Counted from the stretch's first letter, positions 33,234 to 42,157 are shown. The stretch is DNA of 57,145 nt from Vicinamibacteraceae bacterium (GCA_012270995.1 JAAXHG010000012.1:1-57145), one strand, 5' to 3'. Program-made: numbers and translations. Notes: generated by a model not told the origin, from the sequence alone.

Positions 33234-34622
33234 CTAAGGCGGCGGGGCATCCAGCCGCGCCGCCCACTCCGCAGTCCGCTGCCGCATCGCCGGCGCGTCC
33301 TCGGGCAGGATCATGCCCTGCTCGATCAGACGGTCCAGTGCCGCGTTCCAGGCACCGAGATAGTGGTCGCTGTCCGGGTACAGGGCGGCTAGCTGCTCGC
33401 TGTCGAAGTCGGTCGCGGTGCCGTACAGGAAGCCGAATCGCGTCCCTTCCCTCTGCGTGCCGAATCCGCTGTGCGAGGCGGTCGGCGCCTCGAGCTCCGG
33501 CAGGCGAATGCCGCCCTTGCCGTTGCCGTGTTCGTCCCGGACGACCTCGGGACCGGCATCTCCGGCCTTCATCTCCACGCGCGGCATGCTCGGCGGTGCG
33601 ACACCGTCCCTGATCCAGTGGTGCAGATGCCGGATCGCGGCCTGGTACACGGGGGAGTAGGACAGCCAGTTGGAGCCTTCGACGGTGCGTTCCTTCGGTC
33701 GCGCCGCGGACACGTGCGACGTCCCCGCCACCTCCCAGAGCCGGAAGCGGGCCGAGTCCGGCTCTCGTACGGAGTAGTAGCTGGTCAGCTCGGTCTCCGA
33801 GTTGACGACGATGACCGGAACGTTGAGGTCGGATCGGACCGATGCGAGAGTGCGTCCCCGGCGTCCGCCGCCGCGCTCGGAAGCGAACGGCACGACGCCG
33901 CCGAAGTCGATGAACGGAAGGTAACCGTCGAACACCTGTGTCAGCGGGTGGACGCCGTTGATGTAGGTGCGCAAGCGCGCGGCGGACTGGGAAGCGCCGG
34001 CCGCGATCGACCGCTCGACCTCCAGGCCGCCCATCGGGTCCAGGCCTTGCCGGTCGCGTTCCGGACCGATGGCGCGGGCAACCTGCGTGAAGATGTCGTA
34101 GGACCAGGCGTCCCCGGGGTGCTCGAGCGAGCCGTAGCGCTTCGGGTCCCACGCCTTTAGTCCACCGGGATTCTCGGGGAAGCCGTGGACACCGACCTTC
34201 TGCGCGGACACGCCCACCCAAGCGTAGCCTCGCAGGGCCTCGTCGCTCGCGGAACCCAGTTCAAAGCCGGCGGTGACGTTCAGCCAGAAGACGATCACCG
34301 TTCCGTTGAATGCCGACGCGTCCTTCGGCCGAACCACCAGCATGCGTGTCTTGTAGTCGGCCTTGTCGGCGGACGCCCGCGTGCTCCACTGGCCGTCCGG
34401 GGTATGGGCGCCAGAGGCGAGTTGGTACGCGGTCGCCTCGCCCTCGAGGAAGTACTCCTCCGTCAGATAGCCGCGATCCGCCACGTTCACCGCGGCGAAC
34501 GGCGTGCCGCGTTCCCCGCCCGTGATGGGCCCGGAGAGGGTTGGCGCGTTCGGGGTGGTCGCGAAGGCGCCGAACGTCATCAGGATCGCTGCGATCGTCA
34601 TCTGGCTGAGCCTCTTCATCAT
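33234..34622 (-). CDS. Secreted alpha/beta hydrolase domain protein (Abhydrolase_10-like)
   Basis: This 462-residue protein has a signal peptide (MTIAAILMTFGAFATT) and a large alpha/beta-hydrolase domain. The nucleophile elbow is AAGASQSAARL and a catalytic His candidate is in VAGTSHVSAA. Sequence blocks such as NGTVIVFWLNVTAGFE and DGYLPFIDFGG match the 'alpha/beta hydrolase domain' (PF20091-type) exported proteins of unknown substrate. It starts at ATG 34622, with ATG 34619 also possible; ggagg lies 8-9 bases before. It is divergent from the ThDP enzyme gene across 80 bases. Confidence 0.85.
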   Translation of the reverse strand: MMKRLSQMTIAAILMTFGAFATTPNAPTLSGPITGGERGTPFAAVNVADRGYLTEEYFLEGEATAYQLASGAHTPDGQWSTRASADKADYKTRMLVVRPKDASAFNGTVIVFWLNVTAGFELGSASDEALRGYAWVGVSAQKVGVHGFPENPGGLKAWDPKRYGSLEHPGDAWSYDIFTQVARAIGPERDRQGLDPMGGLEVERSIAAGASQSAARLRTYINGVHPLTQVFDGYLPFIDFGGVVPFASERGGGRRGRTLASVRSDLNVPVIVVNSETELTSYYSVREPDSARFRLWEVAGTSHVSAARPKERTVEGSNWLSYSPVYQAAIRHLHHWIRDGVAPPSMPRVEMKAGDAGPEVVRDEHGNGKGGIRLPELEAPTASHSGFGTQREGTRFGFLYGTATDFDSEQLAALYPDSDHYLGAWNAALDRLIEQGMILPEDAPAMRQRTAEWAARLDAPPP

Positions 34623-34702
34623 TTCCTCCAGCGTCCTCCAGCTTCTGGACGTTCCTGGTTCCGGGTATCGTAGCCGCCCCCAGAGACTTCAGGAGTTCCA
34701 GC

Positions 34703-36343
34703 GTGAAGGTAGCCCAGGGCGTAGCCGAGTACCTCAAGCGGGAGGGCGTCGAGTTCATCGTCGCCTACCCGGTCAACCCGATCATCGAGGCCGCGGCGGT
34801 GGCGGACATCCGCACCGTGATCGTCCGCCAGGAGCGGATCGGCCTGCACATGGCCGACGCGGTCAGCCGGCTGAGTTCGGGCAAGCAGCTCGGCGTGTTC
34901 ACGATGCAGAGCGGGCCCGGGACCGAGAACGCCTTCGGCGGCGTGGCCCAGGCCTACGGCGAATCGGCGCCCATCCTGGTCATGCCGATGGGGTACAGCC
35001 GCCGGGCGATGCACGTGGCACCGAACTTCAACGCGGTGGCCAACTTCCAGCACGTGACGAAGTGGTGCGAGCCGCTCAGCATGGGCAAGGCGCTGCCCGA
35101 GGTGATGCGCCGTGCCTTCACGCAACTCCGCTCAGGCCGGCCGGGACCGGTGATGGTCGAGGTGCCGGCCGACGTGTTCGGCGAGGACGTACCGGACGAT
35201 CTGGGTCCCCGCCCGAGCGGCGCCGTGCGCGTCGGCCCCGATCCGGACCTGGTCAGCCAGGCCGCGGAGATGCTGGCGGCGGCCGAGCGGCCGGTGATCT
35301 ACGCGGGTCAGGGCGTCCACTACGCGGAGGGTTGGGACGAACTGCGGCGTCTGGCGGAGCTGCTCAACGTGCCGGTGACGACCAGCCTGGGCGGCAAGAG
35401 CGCCTTCAACGAGGACCATCCCCTGTCGCTCGGCTCGGGCGGTCGCGCGGTGCCGAAGACGGTTCACGAGTTCCTGGGCGTCGCCGACGTGATCTTCGGC
35501 ATCGGCTGCAGCTTCACGACCACCGCGTTCGGCATCCATTTCGGCAAGTACCCGCAGGCGAAGCACGTGCACGCGACCCTCGACCCGGTCGACCTGAACA
35601 AGAACGTTGCCTCGGAATGCGTGGTGGCGGGCGACGCGAAGTTGACACTGGCGGCCCTGATCGCCGAGCTGGAAGGGCAGTCGTTGCCGCACGCGGCCTC
35701 GCGGGCCGACTCCGTGCCGGCGGAGATCGAGCGGATCCGCTCCGGCTGGCTCGACGAGTGGATGCCCAAGCTCACGTCGGAGGGGACGCCGCTCTCGCCC
35801 TACCGGGTGCTCTGGGACCTGATGCGCACGGTCGACCGCGACAACGTGATCATCACCCACGACGCCGGCTCGCCGCGCGACCAGATCTCGCCGTTCTGGC
35901 GCAGCACGACGCCGCTCTCCTACATCGGCTGGGGCAAGACGACCCAGCTCGGCTACGGCCTCGGTCTGGCGATGGGCGCCAAGCTCGCCCAGCCGGCCAA
36001 GCTCTGCATCAACGTCTGGGGCGACGCCGCGATCGGCTTCACCGGCATGGACTTCGAAACTGCCGTGCGCGAGCGTCTGCCGATCCTGTCCATCCTGTTC
36101 AACAACTTCTCGATGGCGATCGAGCTGCCGATCATGCAGGTAGCGACCGAGAAGTACCGCAGCACGGACATCTCCGGCCACTACGCCGAAATGGCGAAGG
36201 CCTTCGGCGGCTACGGCGAACGGGTGACCGAGCCGGCGGAGATCGTGCCCGCGATCCGCCGCGGCATCGCGGCGACGGAGTCGGGGACGCCGGCCCTGCT
36301 GGAGTTCATCACCGAGAAGGAGATCGGCATCTCCAGCTACTGA
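34703..36343 (+). CDS. Thiamine diphosphate-dependent enzyme, acetolactate synthase-like
   Basis: This 546-residue enzyme has three-domain ThDP architecture: an N-terminal pyrimidine-binding domain with the catalytic Glu in RQERIGLHMAD, a central domain, and a C-terminal pyrophosphate-binding domain with GDAAIGFTGMD ... LFNN, the GDG-N motif. It belongs to the acetolactate synthase/benzoylformate decarboxylase group but lacks close features of IlvB. It probably decarboxylates or ligates a 2-oxoacid; the substrate is unknown. GTG 34703 is preceded by aggag at 7 bases. No regulatory subunit gene is adjacent, which argues against biosynthetic acetolactate synthase. Confidence 0.85.
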   Translation: MKVAQGVAEYLKREGVEFIVAYPVNPIIEAAAVADIRTVIVRQERIGLHMADAVSRLSSGKQLGVFTMQSGPGTENAFGGVAQAYGESAPILVMPMGYSRRAMHVAPNFNAVANFQHVTKWCEPLSMGKALPEVMRRAFTQLRSGRPGPVMVEVPADVFGEDVPDDLGPRPSGAVRVGPDPDLVSQAAEMLAAAERPVIYAGQGVHYAEGWDELRRLAELLNVPVTTSLGGKSAFNEDHPLSLGSGGRAVPKTVHEFLGVADVIFGIGCSFTTTAFGIHFGKYPQAKHVHATLDPVDLNKNVASECVVAGDAKLTLAALIAELEGQSLPHAASRADSVPAEIERIRSGWLDEWMPKLTSEGTPLSPYRVLWDLMRTVDRDNVIITHDAGSPRDQISPFWRSTTPLSYIGWGKTTQLGYGLGLAMGAKLAQPAKLCINVWGDAAIGFTGMDFETAVRERLPILSILFNNFSMAIELPIMQVATEKYRSTDISGHYAEMAKAFGGYGERVTEPAEIVPAIRRGIAATESGTPALLEFITEKEIGISSY

Positions 36344-36468
36344 TCGCCCGGGCCCCGGTTTCGTGCCGAAGCGGCTCCGTGGGGTAGTTTCTTCGGACCG
36401 AGAGCTCTCTTGAGGGGTAAGCGAGTTCGTTCGGGTCGTCTTCACGTCTGGAAGGAGGACGAGGACAA

Positions 36469-37839
36469 ATGGAGCATTGGTCGAAAAGAGGGCTTGGCTG
36501 GCTGGTCTTGGTGGCCGCGGCGGCGATCCCGGCGCCTCACCTGAACGCGCAAGAGCGTGGAGTAGAACTGGCGCCGCAACCCTCGGAGGGTCCGTGGAGC
36601 GCCGCCGTCTCGACGCGCGCGGCGGGGTGGCGGCTCGGCGATGTCTCCGTCGGGCACTTGGTCGCGAGCGGCGCCGAGGACGACGGCGTTGGAGTCGCCT
36701 CCGCATCCACGACGGTCGAGTACCAGTTCGACGACGGAACGTTCGAAGACGGCGTTTCGTCGAACTTGCTCGCGGTGGCCGTGGCGCAGGCCTTCACTCT
36801 CGATCGGCCGGGCGAGGTCGAGTGGGTCGAGTCCTGTTGGCGGCGCGTTGCCGGTGATGACGAGAACCGGCATCGATTCCGGATCACCGTGCATCGTGAC
36901 AACGGCGGAACCCCGGGACCTCCGATCCCTGGAAGCGCCGATCCCGCCGATCTCGAAAGCACGGCCGGCCTGGTTCTGATCAGGAACATGCCGGTGGGCC
37001 AGACCGTCTGCGCCGCCGCCGGGGATTGGGATTTCGAGACGGTACCGGGTGGAACCTACTGGATCGTGGCGAGCTGGTTGGGCACCCGCGGCCTCGCTCT
37101 GCTGGCCGGTCAGGAAACGCAGCTGGAAGAGCCGCTCGGAGGCCTATCGAAGGAACTGATGCTCGACACGAACGGCCCCGGTTCCACGAAGGTGCTGTCT
37201 GTCGACGTAGGTGGTCCTGGGGACCTTGCGTCGCTGCAGTGGGCGCCCCTGGTCGAGAATCCGCGGGCGGCCGCCATTCGCTTCCGGGTCGAGTTCGACG
37301 ACGACTCGGACGATGACGGGGATGACGACAACGACGACAGTGACGACGATCGGGATGACGACGACCGGGATGACGACGACAGTGACGACGATCGGGATGA
37401 CGACGATCGGGATGACGACGACCGCGACGATGACGATGACCGCGACGGCGATGACGGCTATCCGGAGACGCCGACCGGACGGGGTTACTCAAGCTGCGTG
37501 CCGACCGGTCCCGCCCTCGGCCTGGCCGATGGCTTTCGGGTCAGCATGTGCTTCGACGATCCCAACCTGGGCGAACAGCGCGACGCCCGGGACTGGCGTC
37601 TCGACGCGACTGACTCGGGTCTCCTCTACTTCTTCGAACGCAACAACGTCGAGGTTCTGATCAAGGTGCTCGACGGCTGCCGGATCAACGACCACCACTG
37701 GGTGTTCGTGGCGCCGGTGACCGATCTTGCGTTCAATCTCCACGTGGACGACGGCAAGGGCGCCTACTGGACTCACCGCAACCGCGCCGGCGAAACCGCT
37801 GAGGCGAAGAGGGATACGAGCGCGTTCGACTGCGATTGA
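36469..37839 (+). CDS. Secreted protein with Asp-rich spacer and C-terminal domain
   Basis: This 456-residue exported protein has a signal peptide (LVLVAAAAIPAPHLNAQ). An N-terminal domain of about 250 residues reads like a beta-sandwich (PGEVEWVESCWRRV, PGGTYWIVASW). About 55 residues (roughly 283-337) are almost only Asp with Arg, Ser and Gly, built from short repeats. A C-terminal domain of about 110 residues (SGLLYFFERNNVEVLIKVLDGC, HHWVFVAPVTD) resembles one I know from exported acidobacterial proteins. The Asp tract could bind calcium or act as a rigid acidic spacer. A strong ribosome site (ggaagga) precedes ATG 36469. A role at the cell surface is inferred. Confidence 0.8.
   Translation: MEHWSKRGLGWLVLVAAAAIPAPHLNAQERGVELAPQPSEGPWSAAVSTRAAGWRLGDVSVGHLVASGAEDDGVGVASASTTVEYQFDDGTFEDGVSSNLLAVAVAQAFTLDRPGEVEWVESCWRRVAGDDENRHRFRITVHRDNGGTPGPPIPGSADPADLESTAGLVLIRNMPVGQTVCAAAGDWDFETVPGGTYWIVASWLGTRGLALLAGQETQLEEPLGGLSKELMLDTNGPGSTKVLSVDVGGPGDLASLQWAPLVENPRAAAIRFRVEFDDDSDDDGDDDNDDSDDDRDDDDRDDDDSDDDRDDDDRDDDDRDDDDDRDGDDGYPETPTGRGYSSCVPTGPALGLADGFRVSMCFDDPNLGEQRDARDWRLDATDSGLLYFFERNNVEVLIKVLDGCRINDHHWVFVAPVTDLAFNLHVDDGKGAYWTHRNRAGETAEAKRDTSAFDCD
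37290..37465 (+). repeat. Degenerate Asp-codon repeat inside the secreted protein gene
   Basis: Tandem short units of the type gatgacgacgatcgg and gatgacgacgaccgg recur with small variations, encoding (S/R)DDD repeats. Length variation between strains is expected. Confidence 0.85.
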
Positions 37840-38031
37840 AGTACGAGCGGTGAAGGGGAAGTGGGTTCCGAATTCTGAAGGCGCCGCCCGAGGGCTGCAC
37901 CTTGCGGATGCCCAGGGAGTTGTCCAACTCGGCTGCCGGTAGCCGCTGTCAGCTGCGAGTTTGCGAGCGGAACGCGCCCAAGCGTGTGTGCTCGACCAGT
38001 CTCGAGATGTTCTGGAGGGTGAACACCTTCC

Positions 38032-39430
38032 GAGCTATGGTCGAATTTCGTGTACGGGGGTTGAGCGAGGCGGCGTGCCCTGCTGAGATCGGTTTTCCGG
38101 AATCGACAACAGCAGCAAAGGAGGCACGCCATGACGGACAGTACAACAGTGATTTCGCTGGAGAAGCGAGGGCGGTTCAAGGACGAGCTGACCGAGCTTC
38201 TGCGGACCGGCGCCAGGGAGTTGATCGCCGGTGCGGTGGAGGCGGAGTTGGCGGAGTTGCTCTCGGAGCACGCGGGGAGGAAGCTGGCGGACGGTCGGCA
38301 GGCGGTGGTTCGCAATGGGTACCAGCCGGAGCGTGAGATCGTGACCGGGATCGGTTCGGTGCCGGTGCAGATTCCCCGTGTCCGCAGCCGGGACGGATCG
38401 CCGACGACGTTCCGCTCGGCGCTGGTGCCTGCGTACGTTCGCCGCAGTGCCTCGCTGGACGCCGCGATCCCCTGGCTGTACCTGAAGGGGGTCGCGGCGG
38501 GCGAGATGAGCGAGGCTCTTGCGGCGCTGGTGGGCGCCGACGCCAAGGGCCTGTCGCCGAACGTGGTGAGCCGGCTGAAGCGGGAGTGGGAGGAGGAGCA
38601 CCGGGCGTGGTCCCGGCGCGACTTGAGCGGCAATCGCTGGGTGTACCTGTGGGCGGACGGCATTTACAGCGGTCTGCGGCGGACGTCGGAACGGCTCTGC
38701 GTGCTGGTGATCATTGGGGTCAACGAACGCGGGGAGAAGCACCTGCTGGCGGTCGAGGACGGCGTGCGCGAGTCCACTCAGAGCTGGCGCGAGGTGCTCC
38801 TGGACCTGAGGCGCCGCAGTCTGACGGCGGCGCCGAAGCTGGCCGTGGGCGACGGCGCGATCGGCTTCTGGGAGGCGCTTGAGGAAGTCTACGGCAGCAC
38901 CCGGGCGCAGCGGTGCTGGGTGCACAAGACCAGGAACGTACTGAACTGCCTGCCGAAGTCGTCCCAGGCGAAGGCCAAGCAGCGCCTGCAGGAGATCTGG
39001 ATGGCCGAAACCCGAGAGAAGGCCGAGGAGGCGTTCGACTGGTTCCTCGAGACCTACGAGGCCAAGTAACCGAAGGCGACGAACTGCCTGCGCAAGGACC
39101 GCGAGGAACTCCTCGCCTTCTACGACTTCCCCGCCGAGCACTGGGTGCATCTGCGCACCACGAATCCGATCGAGTCGACCTTCGCCACGATCCGCCACCG
39201 CACCGCCCGCGCCAAGGGCTGCGTCAGCCGCAACACCATGCTGGCGATGATCTTCAAGCTCGGAACCTGCGCACAGCGCCGATGGCGGCGCCTCCGAGCC
39301 TTCGACAAGGTCGCCAAAGTGATCCGCGATGTCCGTCTCGTTGACGGCATCGAACAAACCGAGGAAACCGATCAGACCAGGAACGCCGCCTGATGATCAG
39401 CCGCCCGTACACGAAATTTGACCATAGCTC
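38032..39430 (+). mobile_element. IS256-family insertion sequence
   Basis: Terminal inverted repeats gagctatggtcgaatttcgt at 38032 and its counterpart ending at 39430 match over 27 bases with one mismatch (g/a). The element is 1.4 kb and has one transposase gene, inactivated by a stop codon. The right end lies inside a DNA methylase gene. No convincing 8-9 bp target duplication is visible; only ttcc is shared, so rearrangement may have followed insertion. Confidence 0.9.
38131..39393 (+). pseudogene. IS256-family transposase with an in-frame nonsense codon
   Basis: The frame codes 313 residues with the first two catalytic Asp (LWADGIYS and AVGDGAIGF), then TAA at 39067-39069 after TYEAK. The same frame continues without interruption (PKATNCLRKDREELLAFYDF, then TTNPIESTF with the catalytic Glu) to 39393. 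Family members usually read AKYPKA here, so a Tyr codon became TAA by one substitution. The truncated protein lacks the catalytic Glu and should be inactive. Apart from this the gene is intact, suggesting a recent lesion. Confidence 0.9.
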
Positions 39431-40049
39431 TTCCTGGCGTCGCCGCGTCCTCTGTGTCGTTCAGATCGCCGCACTCGGGGCAAACGAGCACGTTCGTCGG
39501 ATGGCGCTTGTTCCGGGCGAGAACGTAGCCGGGGAAGAGGTCGACAGAGTGGCCGCAGTTCTCGCAGGAGATCACCTTCACCCAGAGGAAGCTCTTGACT
39601 GGAACCTCGACATCCCTGTAGAGGGGACAAAGCGTGCGGTAGTAGTGCCCGACCTTGGCGTCGAGTGAGTTTCGCAACTCCCGCGCTGCTCGTTCGTAGG
39701 CCGCCAAGTCGATGGAAGTCAGCTCCTCCCGCACGATCCAGGCGGACATGGGGTTGATGTCGAGTCCCTCGACATCGCAGCCAATGCGGTTGGCCTCGAC
39801 CAGTGGGGTGCCGCCTCCCATGAAGGGGTCGGCCACTCGAAGATCGGCGAGATCGTGGGAGCGGTAGAAGGACTCGTGCAGAGGGGCGTCGACGAACTCG
39901 GAGAGAAGGAGGCCCCGAAACAGCGTACCGGGTCGGCGCGCGAACCACTTGTGGACGGCGATGAAGGGCCGGTAGACCTGTTGGACCTGCTTCTCTCGCA
40001 GGGCCATCTCGGCGATCAGGGAAACGTCGAAACGTCGCTCGATGCTCAT
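39431..40049 (-). pseudogene. DNA methylase (DUF1156-like), cut off by IS256
   Basis: About 206 N-terminal residues of an adenine-type DNA methyltransferase remain. VHKWFARRPGTLFRGLLL is the DUF1156-type start, and ADPFMGGGTPLVEANRIGCDVEGLDINP is the SAM-binding motif I. A CENCG ... CPECGD zinc ribbon follows. The catalytic NPPY motif and the rest are missing: the frame enters the IS256 inverted repeat and stops inside it at 39372. The upstream nuclease gene overlaps its start by four bases, so this was the modification half of a restriction-modification pair. It cannot methylate in this state. Confidence 0.8.
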
Positions 40050-40720
40050 GTTCGATCCGACCCCGGCGCGCCGTCCAGCAGCGACGGCGCCGACCGACGG
40101 GACTTCTGCCCGGCTACCTCGTCGAGCTTCTTGAGTTCCATCGCATGGCGCGCTTCGCGTTCGAAGATGTCGACGATGCGGGTTGGGCTGCGGGCGATGG
40201 TCTTGAGGTTCCGTCCGTCGATCAGGACGATGGCCAGGTCGGAGTCGGCCATGACCCTGCTGGCGTAACGACGCGCTTGAGCGTCCACGGTCCCCGTCGT
40301 CACGACGATGATCGCCTTGCCCTTGAGCAGGTGGGTCAGGCCGACTTCCTTGGCCACATCGTCAATCGACATCCGCGCGCTGTTCTTGCACTGGATCTGC
40401 CAGCGGCTGAGGACAAGACGGTTGCTCTGGAAGATCAGGCCCACTTCGACGCCGCCGGTCTGGGCGCCGCGCAGCCGAGTGCCGGCGTAGTCCATGTCGA
40501 GTATCCGCATGAGCTTGAATGCGAGAGCTTCCAGTGCAAGGCCCGCGAGGTCCCTGTCGGAGCTGTCGACGTCGGACAGGATCGCGCCAAGAGGTTGTCG
40601 GAGCAGGGCGACCACTCTCGGATCGGCCCACAACGCCAGCCGCCTCAACTGGGGTTCTACGATCTCGGCCATCAGCTTCTCGGTCGGAGCGACGCGGAGA
40701 GTCGGTGCGGCAGTGTCCAC
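40046..40720 (-). CDS. Mrr-like restriction endonuclease-fold protein
   Basis: This 224-residue protein has a PD-(D/E)xK nuclease core of the Mrr-cat type: GGVEVGLIF (Glu92) followed by WQIQCKN (Gln110, Lys112), then IIVVTTGTVDAQARRYA. The N-terminal 60 residues are helical and may recognise the partner or DNA. GTG 40720 starts the protein, and its stop overlaps the methylase start by four bases, giving a two-gene restriction-modification unit. With the methylase destroyed, an active nuclease might be harmful unless it needs the modified base or is silent. Its leader and first codons closely match those of the aminotransferase gene at 43567. Confidence 0.75.
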   Translation of the reverse strand: MDTAAPTLRVAPTEKLMAEIVEPQLRRLALWADPRVVALLRQPLGAILSDVDSSDRDLAGLALEALAFKLMRILDMDYAGTRLRGAQTGGVEVGLIFQSNRLVLSRWQIQCKNSARMSIDDVAKEVGLTHLLKGKAIIVVTTGTVDAQARRYASRVMADSDLAIVLIDGRNLKTIARSPTRIVDIFEREARHAMELKKLDEVAGQKSRRSAPSLLDGAPGSDRT

Positions 40721-40756
40721 GGCTTGAGAATAGCCCCTGGCGGACTCGCGCCCGCT
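40708..40756 (-). repeat. Duplicated 5' leader, copy 1
   Basis: About 41 of 49 positions match 43555-43602. It covers the first four codons of the nuclease gene and about 36 bases before them, including gagaatagccc and actcgcgcccgct as read on the + strand. Confidence 0.8.
40727..40732 (-). promoter_or_regulatory. Candidate -10 box, TATTCT, of the nuclease gene
   Basis: TATTCT lies 6 bases before GTG 40720 with no Shine-Dalgarno, which would place the transcript start at or next to the start codon. It lies within a leader duplicated at 43555-43602. Confidence 0.4.
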
Positions 40757-40786
40757 TCGTCGTGGACGTGACCGGCTAGTGCTCCG

Positions 40787-41950
40787 TCAACCGGAGCCCT
40801 GTACGCCGGCCGTCGAGTTCGTGGCCGACCGAGACCAGCCGGAAGGAGGTCCAGGGCACGAAACCTCGTAGCGGAGTGCTCGTCCGCGCCCATAAGAAAC
40901 CAGCGCGCCCATGTCGCGTAGCGCGGCCAGATCCCGGGTGGCGGTCGCCGGCGAACACCTGGCTATCGATACGTAGTTCCTGGCGGACAGCCCGCCCGCG
41001 AACCCGGTCCGCCCCTGTGCGAAGACCTGGGCGATGACCTTGCGCTGACGCTCGTTCAACCGGTCGCCGTAGCGGTCGTGGAACCGGGTCTTGTCCAGAA
41101 CGAACGCCACTTCGGCCAAGGCGATCTCCTGTGCGTGGACGATGGCGGCAGTGAAGTAGTCGAGGAAGCTGCCGAGGTCGAGGTTGCCCCGGCCGACCGC
41201 TTCGAGCGCATCGTAGTAGCTGTCCCGGCTTGCACCAATGGCGGTCGCCAGACACGCGAGCGTCGGTCGGCCAAGGGACTGTGAAAGCGCGTGATCCGAG
41301 ATCGCGCGGCCCACCCGCCCGTTGCCGTCGTCGAACGGGTGGATCTTCTCGAACCAGACGTGCGCAACGGCGGCGCGGACCGGTCCGGCGAGCTCTCCAC
41401 TGCCGCCGTTGTACCAGTCCAGAAAACGCTCCATCTCGGCGGGCACCTGGGCGGCGGGCGGCGCTTCGTAGTGAACGGTGCGCGGTCGGCCCACATGTCG
41501 ACCGCTGACGATCTGCATCGGCTGGGGGTTGTTCCGGTAGGCCCCGAGCATGATGGTGCTCGTCACTCGGTCGACGACGATCAGCGACTGCCAGTGGCCC
41601 AGCGTGTCGCGCGACAGCGGGCGATGCCAGTTCCAGCGAACATCGAGAATCAGTTCGGTGGCGCCGGCTGCCCGGTCATCCTCGTGCTGGGCGCCGACGA
41701 TCTCGCCGAAGTGCCTGAGCAAGGACGAACGCACCGAATCGCGGTCCAGGCGTTCGCCCTCGATCGCGCTCGTGGCGATCACTTCGGAGAGCATCAGTGC
41801 GATGTGGGCGTCGGTCTGGTAGGCGTCCGACAGCGCTTCGACGCGCCCGGAAAGACGTTCGGCCGCACGATGAAACGCCTCGACGCGTTCCGGGAACGCG
41901 GCCGGATCGAAGACGAAGTTCGGCCAATCGGGGTGTTGCCAGATCCACAT
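40787..41950 (-). CDS. Fic-family AMPylase, self-inhibited (class II) type
   Basis: This 387-residue Fic protein has the catalytic loop HPFDDGNGRVGR (204-215) intact, with the catalytic His204 and anion-binding DGNGR. An N-terminal inhibitory helix motif TSAIEG (60-65, (S/T)xxxE(G/N)) precedes the core, so activity is normally blocked by its Glu64. A C-terminal winged-helix (QRKVIAQVF, then CSPATATRDLAALRDMG) suggests DNA binding or autoregulation. Such proteins transfer AMP to target proteins. The last 25 residues after ALRYEV look unlike the family and may be an extended tail. TAGAAT lies 8 bases before ATG 41950 and no ribosome site is visible. It is beside the restriction-modification remnant. 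Confidence 0.92.
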   Translation of the reverse strand: MWIWQHPDWPNFVFDPAAFPERVEAFHRAAERLSGRVEALSDAYQTDAHIALMLSEVIATSAIEGERLDRDSVRSSLLRHFGEIVGAQHEDDRAAGATELILDVRWNWHRPLSRDTLGHWQSLIVVDRVTSTIMLGAYRNNPQPMQIVSGRHVGRPRTVHYEAPPAAQVPAEMERFLDWYNGGSGELAGPVRAAVAHVWFEKIHPFDDGNGRVGRAISDHALSQSLGRPTLACLATAIGASRDSYYDALEAVGRGNLDLGSFLDYFTAAIVHAQEIALAEVAFVLDKTRFHDRYGDRLNERQRKVIAQVFAQGRTGFAGGLSARNYVSIARCSPATATRDLAALRDMGALVSYGRGRALRYEVSCPGPPSGWSRSATNSTAGVQGSG

Positions 41951-41958
41951 GTGAGGCG

Positions 41959-41964
41959 ATTCTA
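41959..41964 (-). promoter_or_regulatory. Candidate -10 box, TAGAAT, of the fic gene
   Basis: TAGAAT lies 8 bases upstream of the ATG with no Shine-Dalgarno, consistent with a leaderless transcript. Confidence 0.4.
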
Positions 41965-42060
41965 CTCGCCAATCACCTCAAGAGTCGCCAATTCTTGATT
42001 TGATTGTCGGTTGGAATCCCATCACCTCTGACGCTTGAAGTGCCTGCGGCTGCTTGGGGC

Positions 42061-42100
42061 CTTGCGCCGCGGAACGCTACCCGTAGGTTCTGGGCGCAAG
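42061..42100 (-). terminator. Hairpin downstream of the class III aminotransferase gene
   Basis: Arms cttgcgcc (42061-42068) and ggcgcaag (42093-42100) pair perfectly, with a smaller gaac/gttc stem inside. It lies 58 bases past the aminotransferase stop on that strand. No T-tract is present. Confidence 0.4.
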
Positions 42101-42157
42101 CTCCTGGGCGAGGACGGGATGGGCCGAAACACCGAGCCTGCGAGGAGTTTCGGGGCG

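Noticed and set aside
37290..37465. Possible CRISPR or minisatellite
   Set aside because: The repeat is in frame within a secreted protein gene and encodes Asp-rich sequence; there are no unique spacers.
37840..38031. Minus-strand frame containing FTLQNISRLVEHTRLGAF as the lost end of the IS256-cut methylase
   Set aside because: Only about 30 codons, no methylase motif, and no way to join it in frame to the part at 39431. It could be another gene's remnant.
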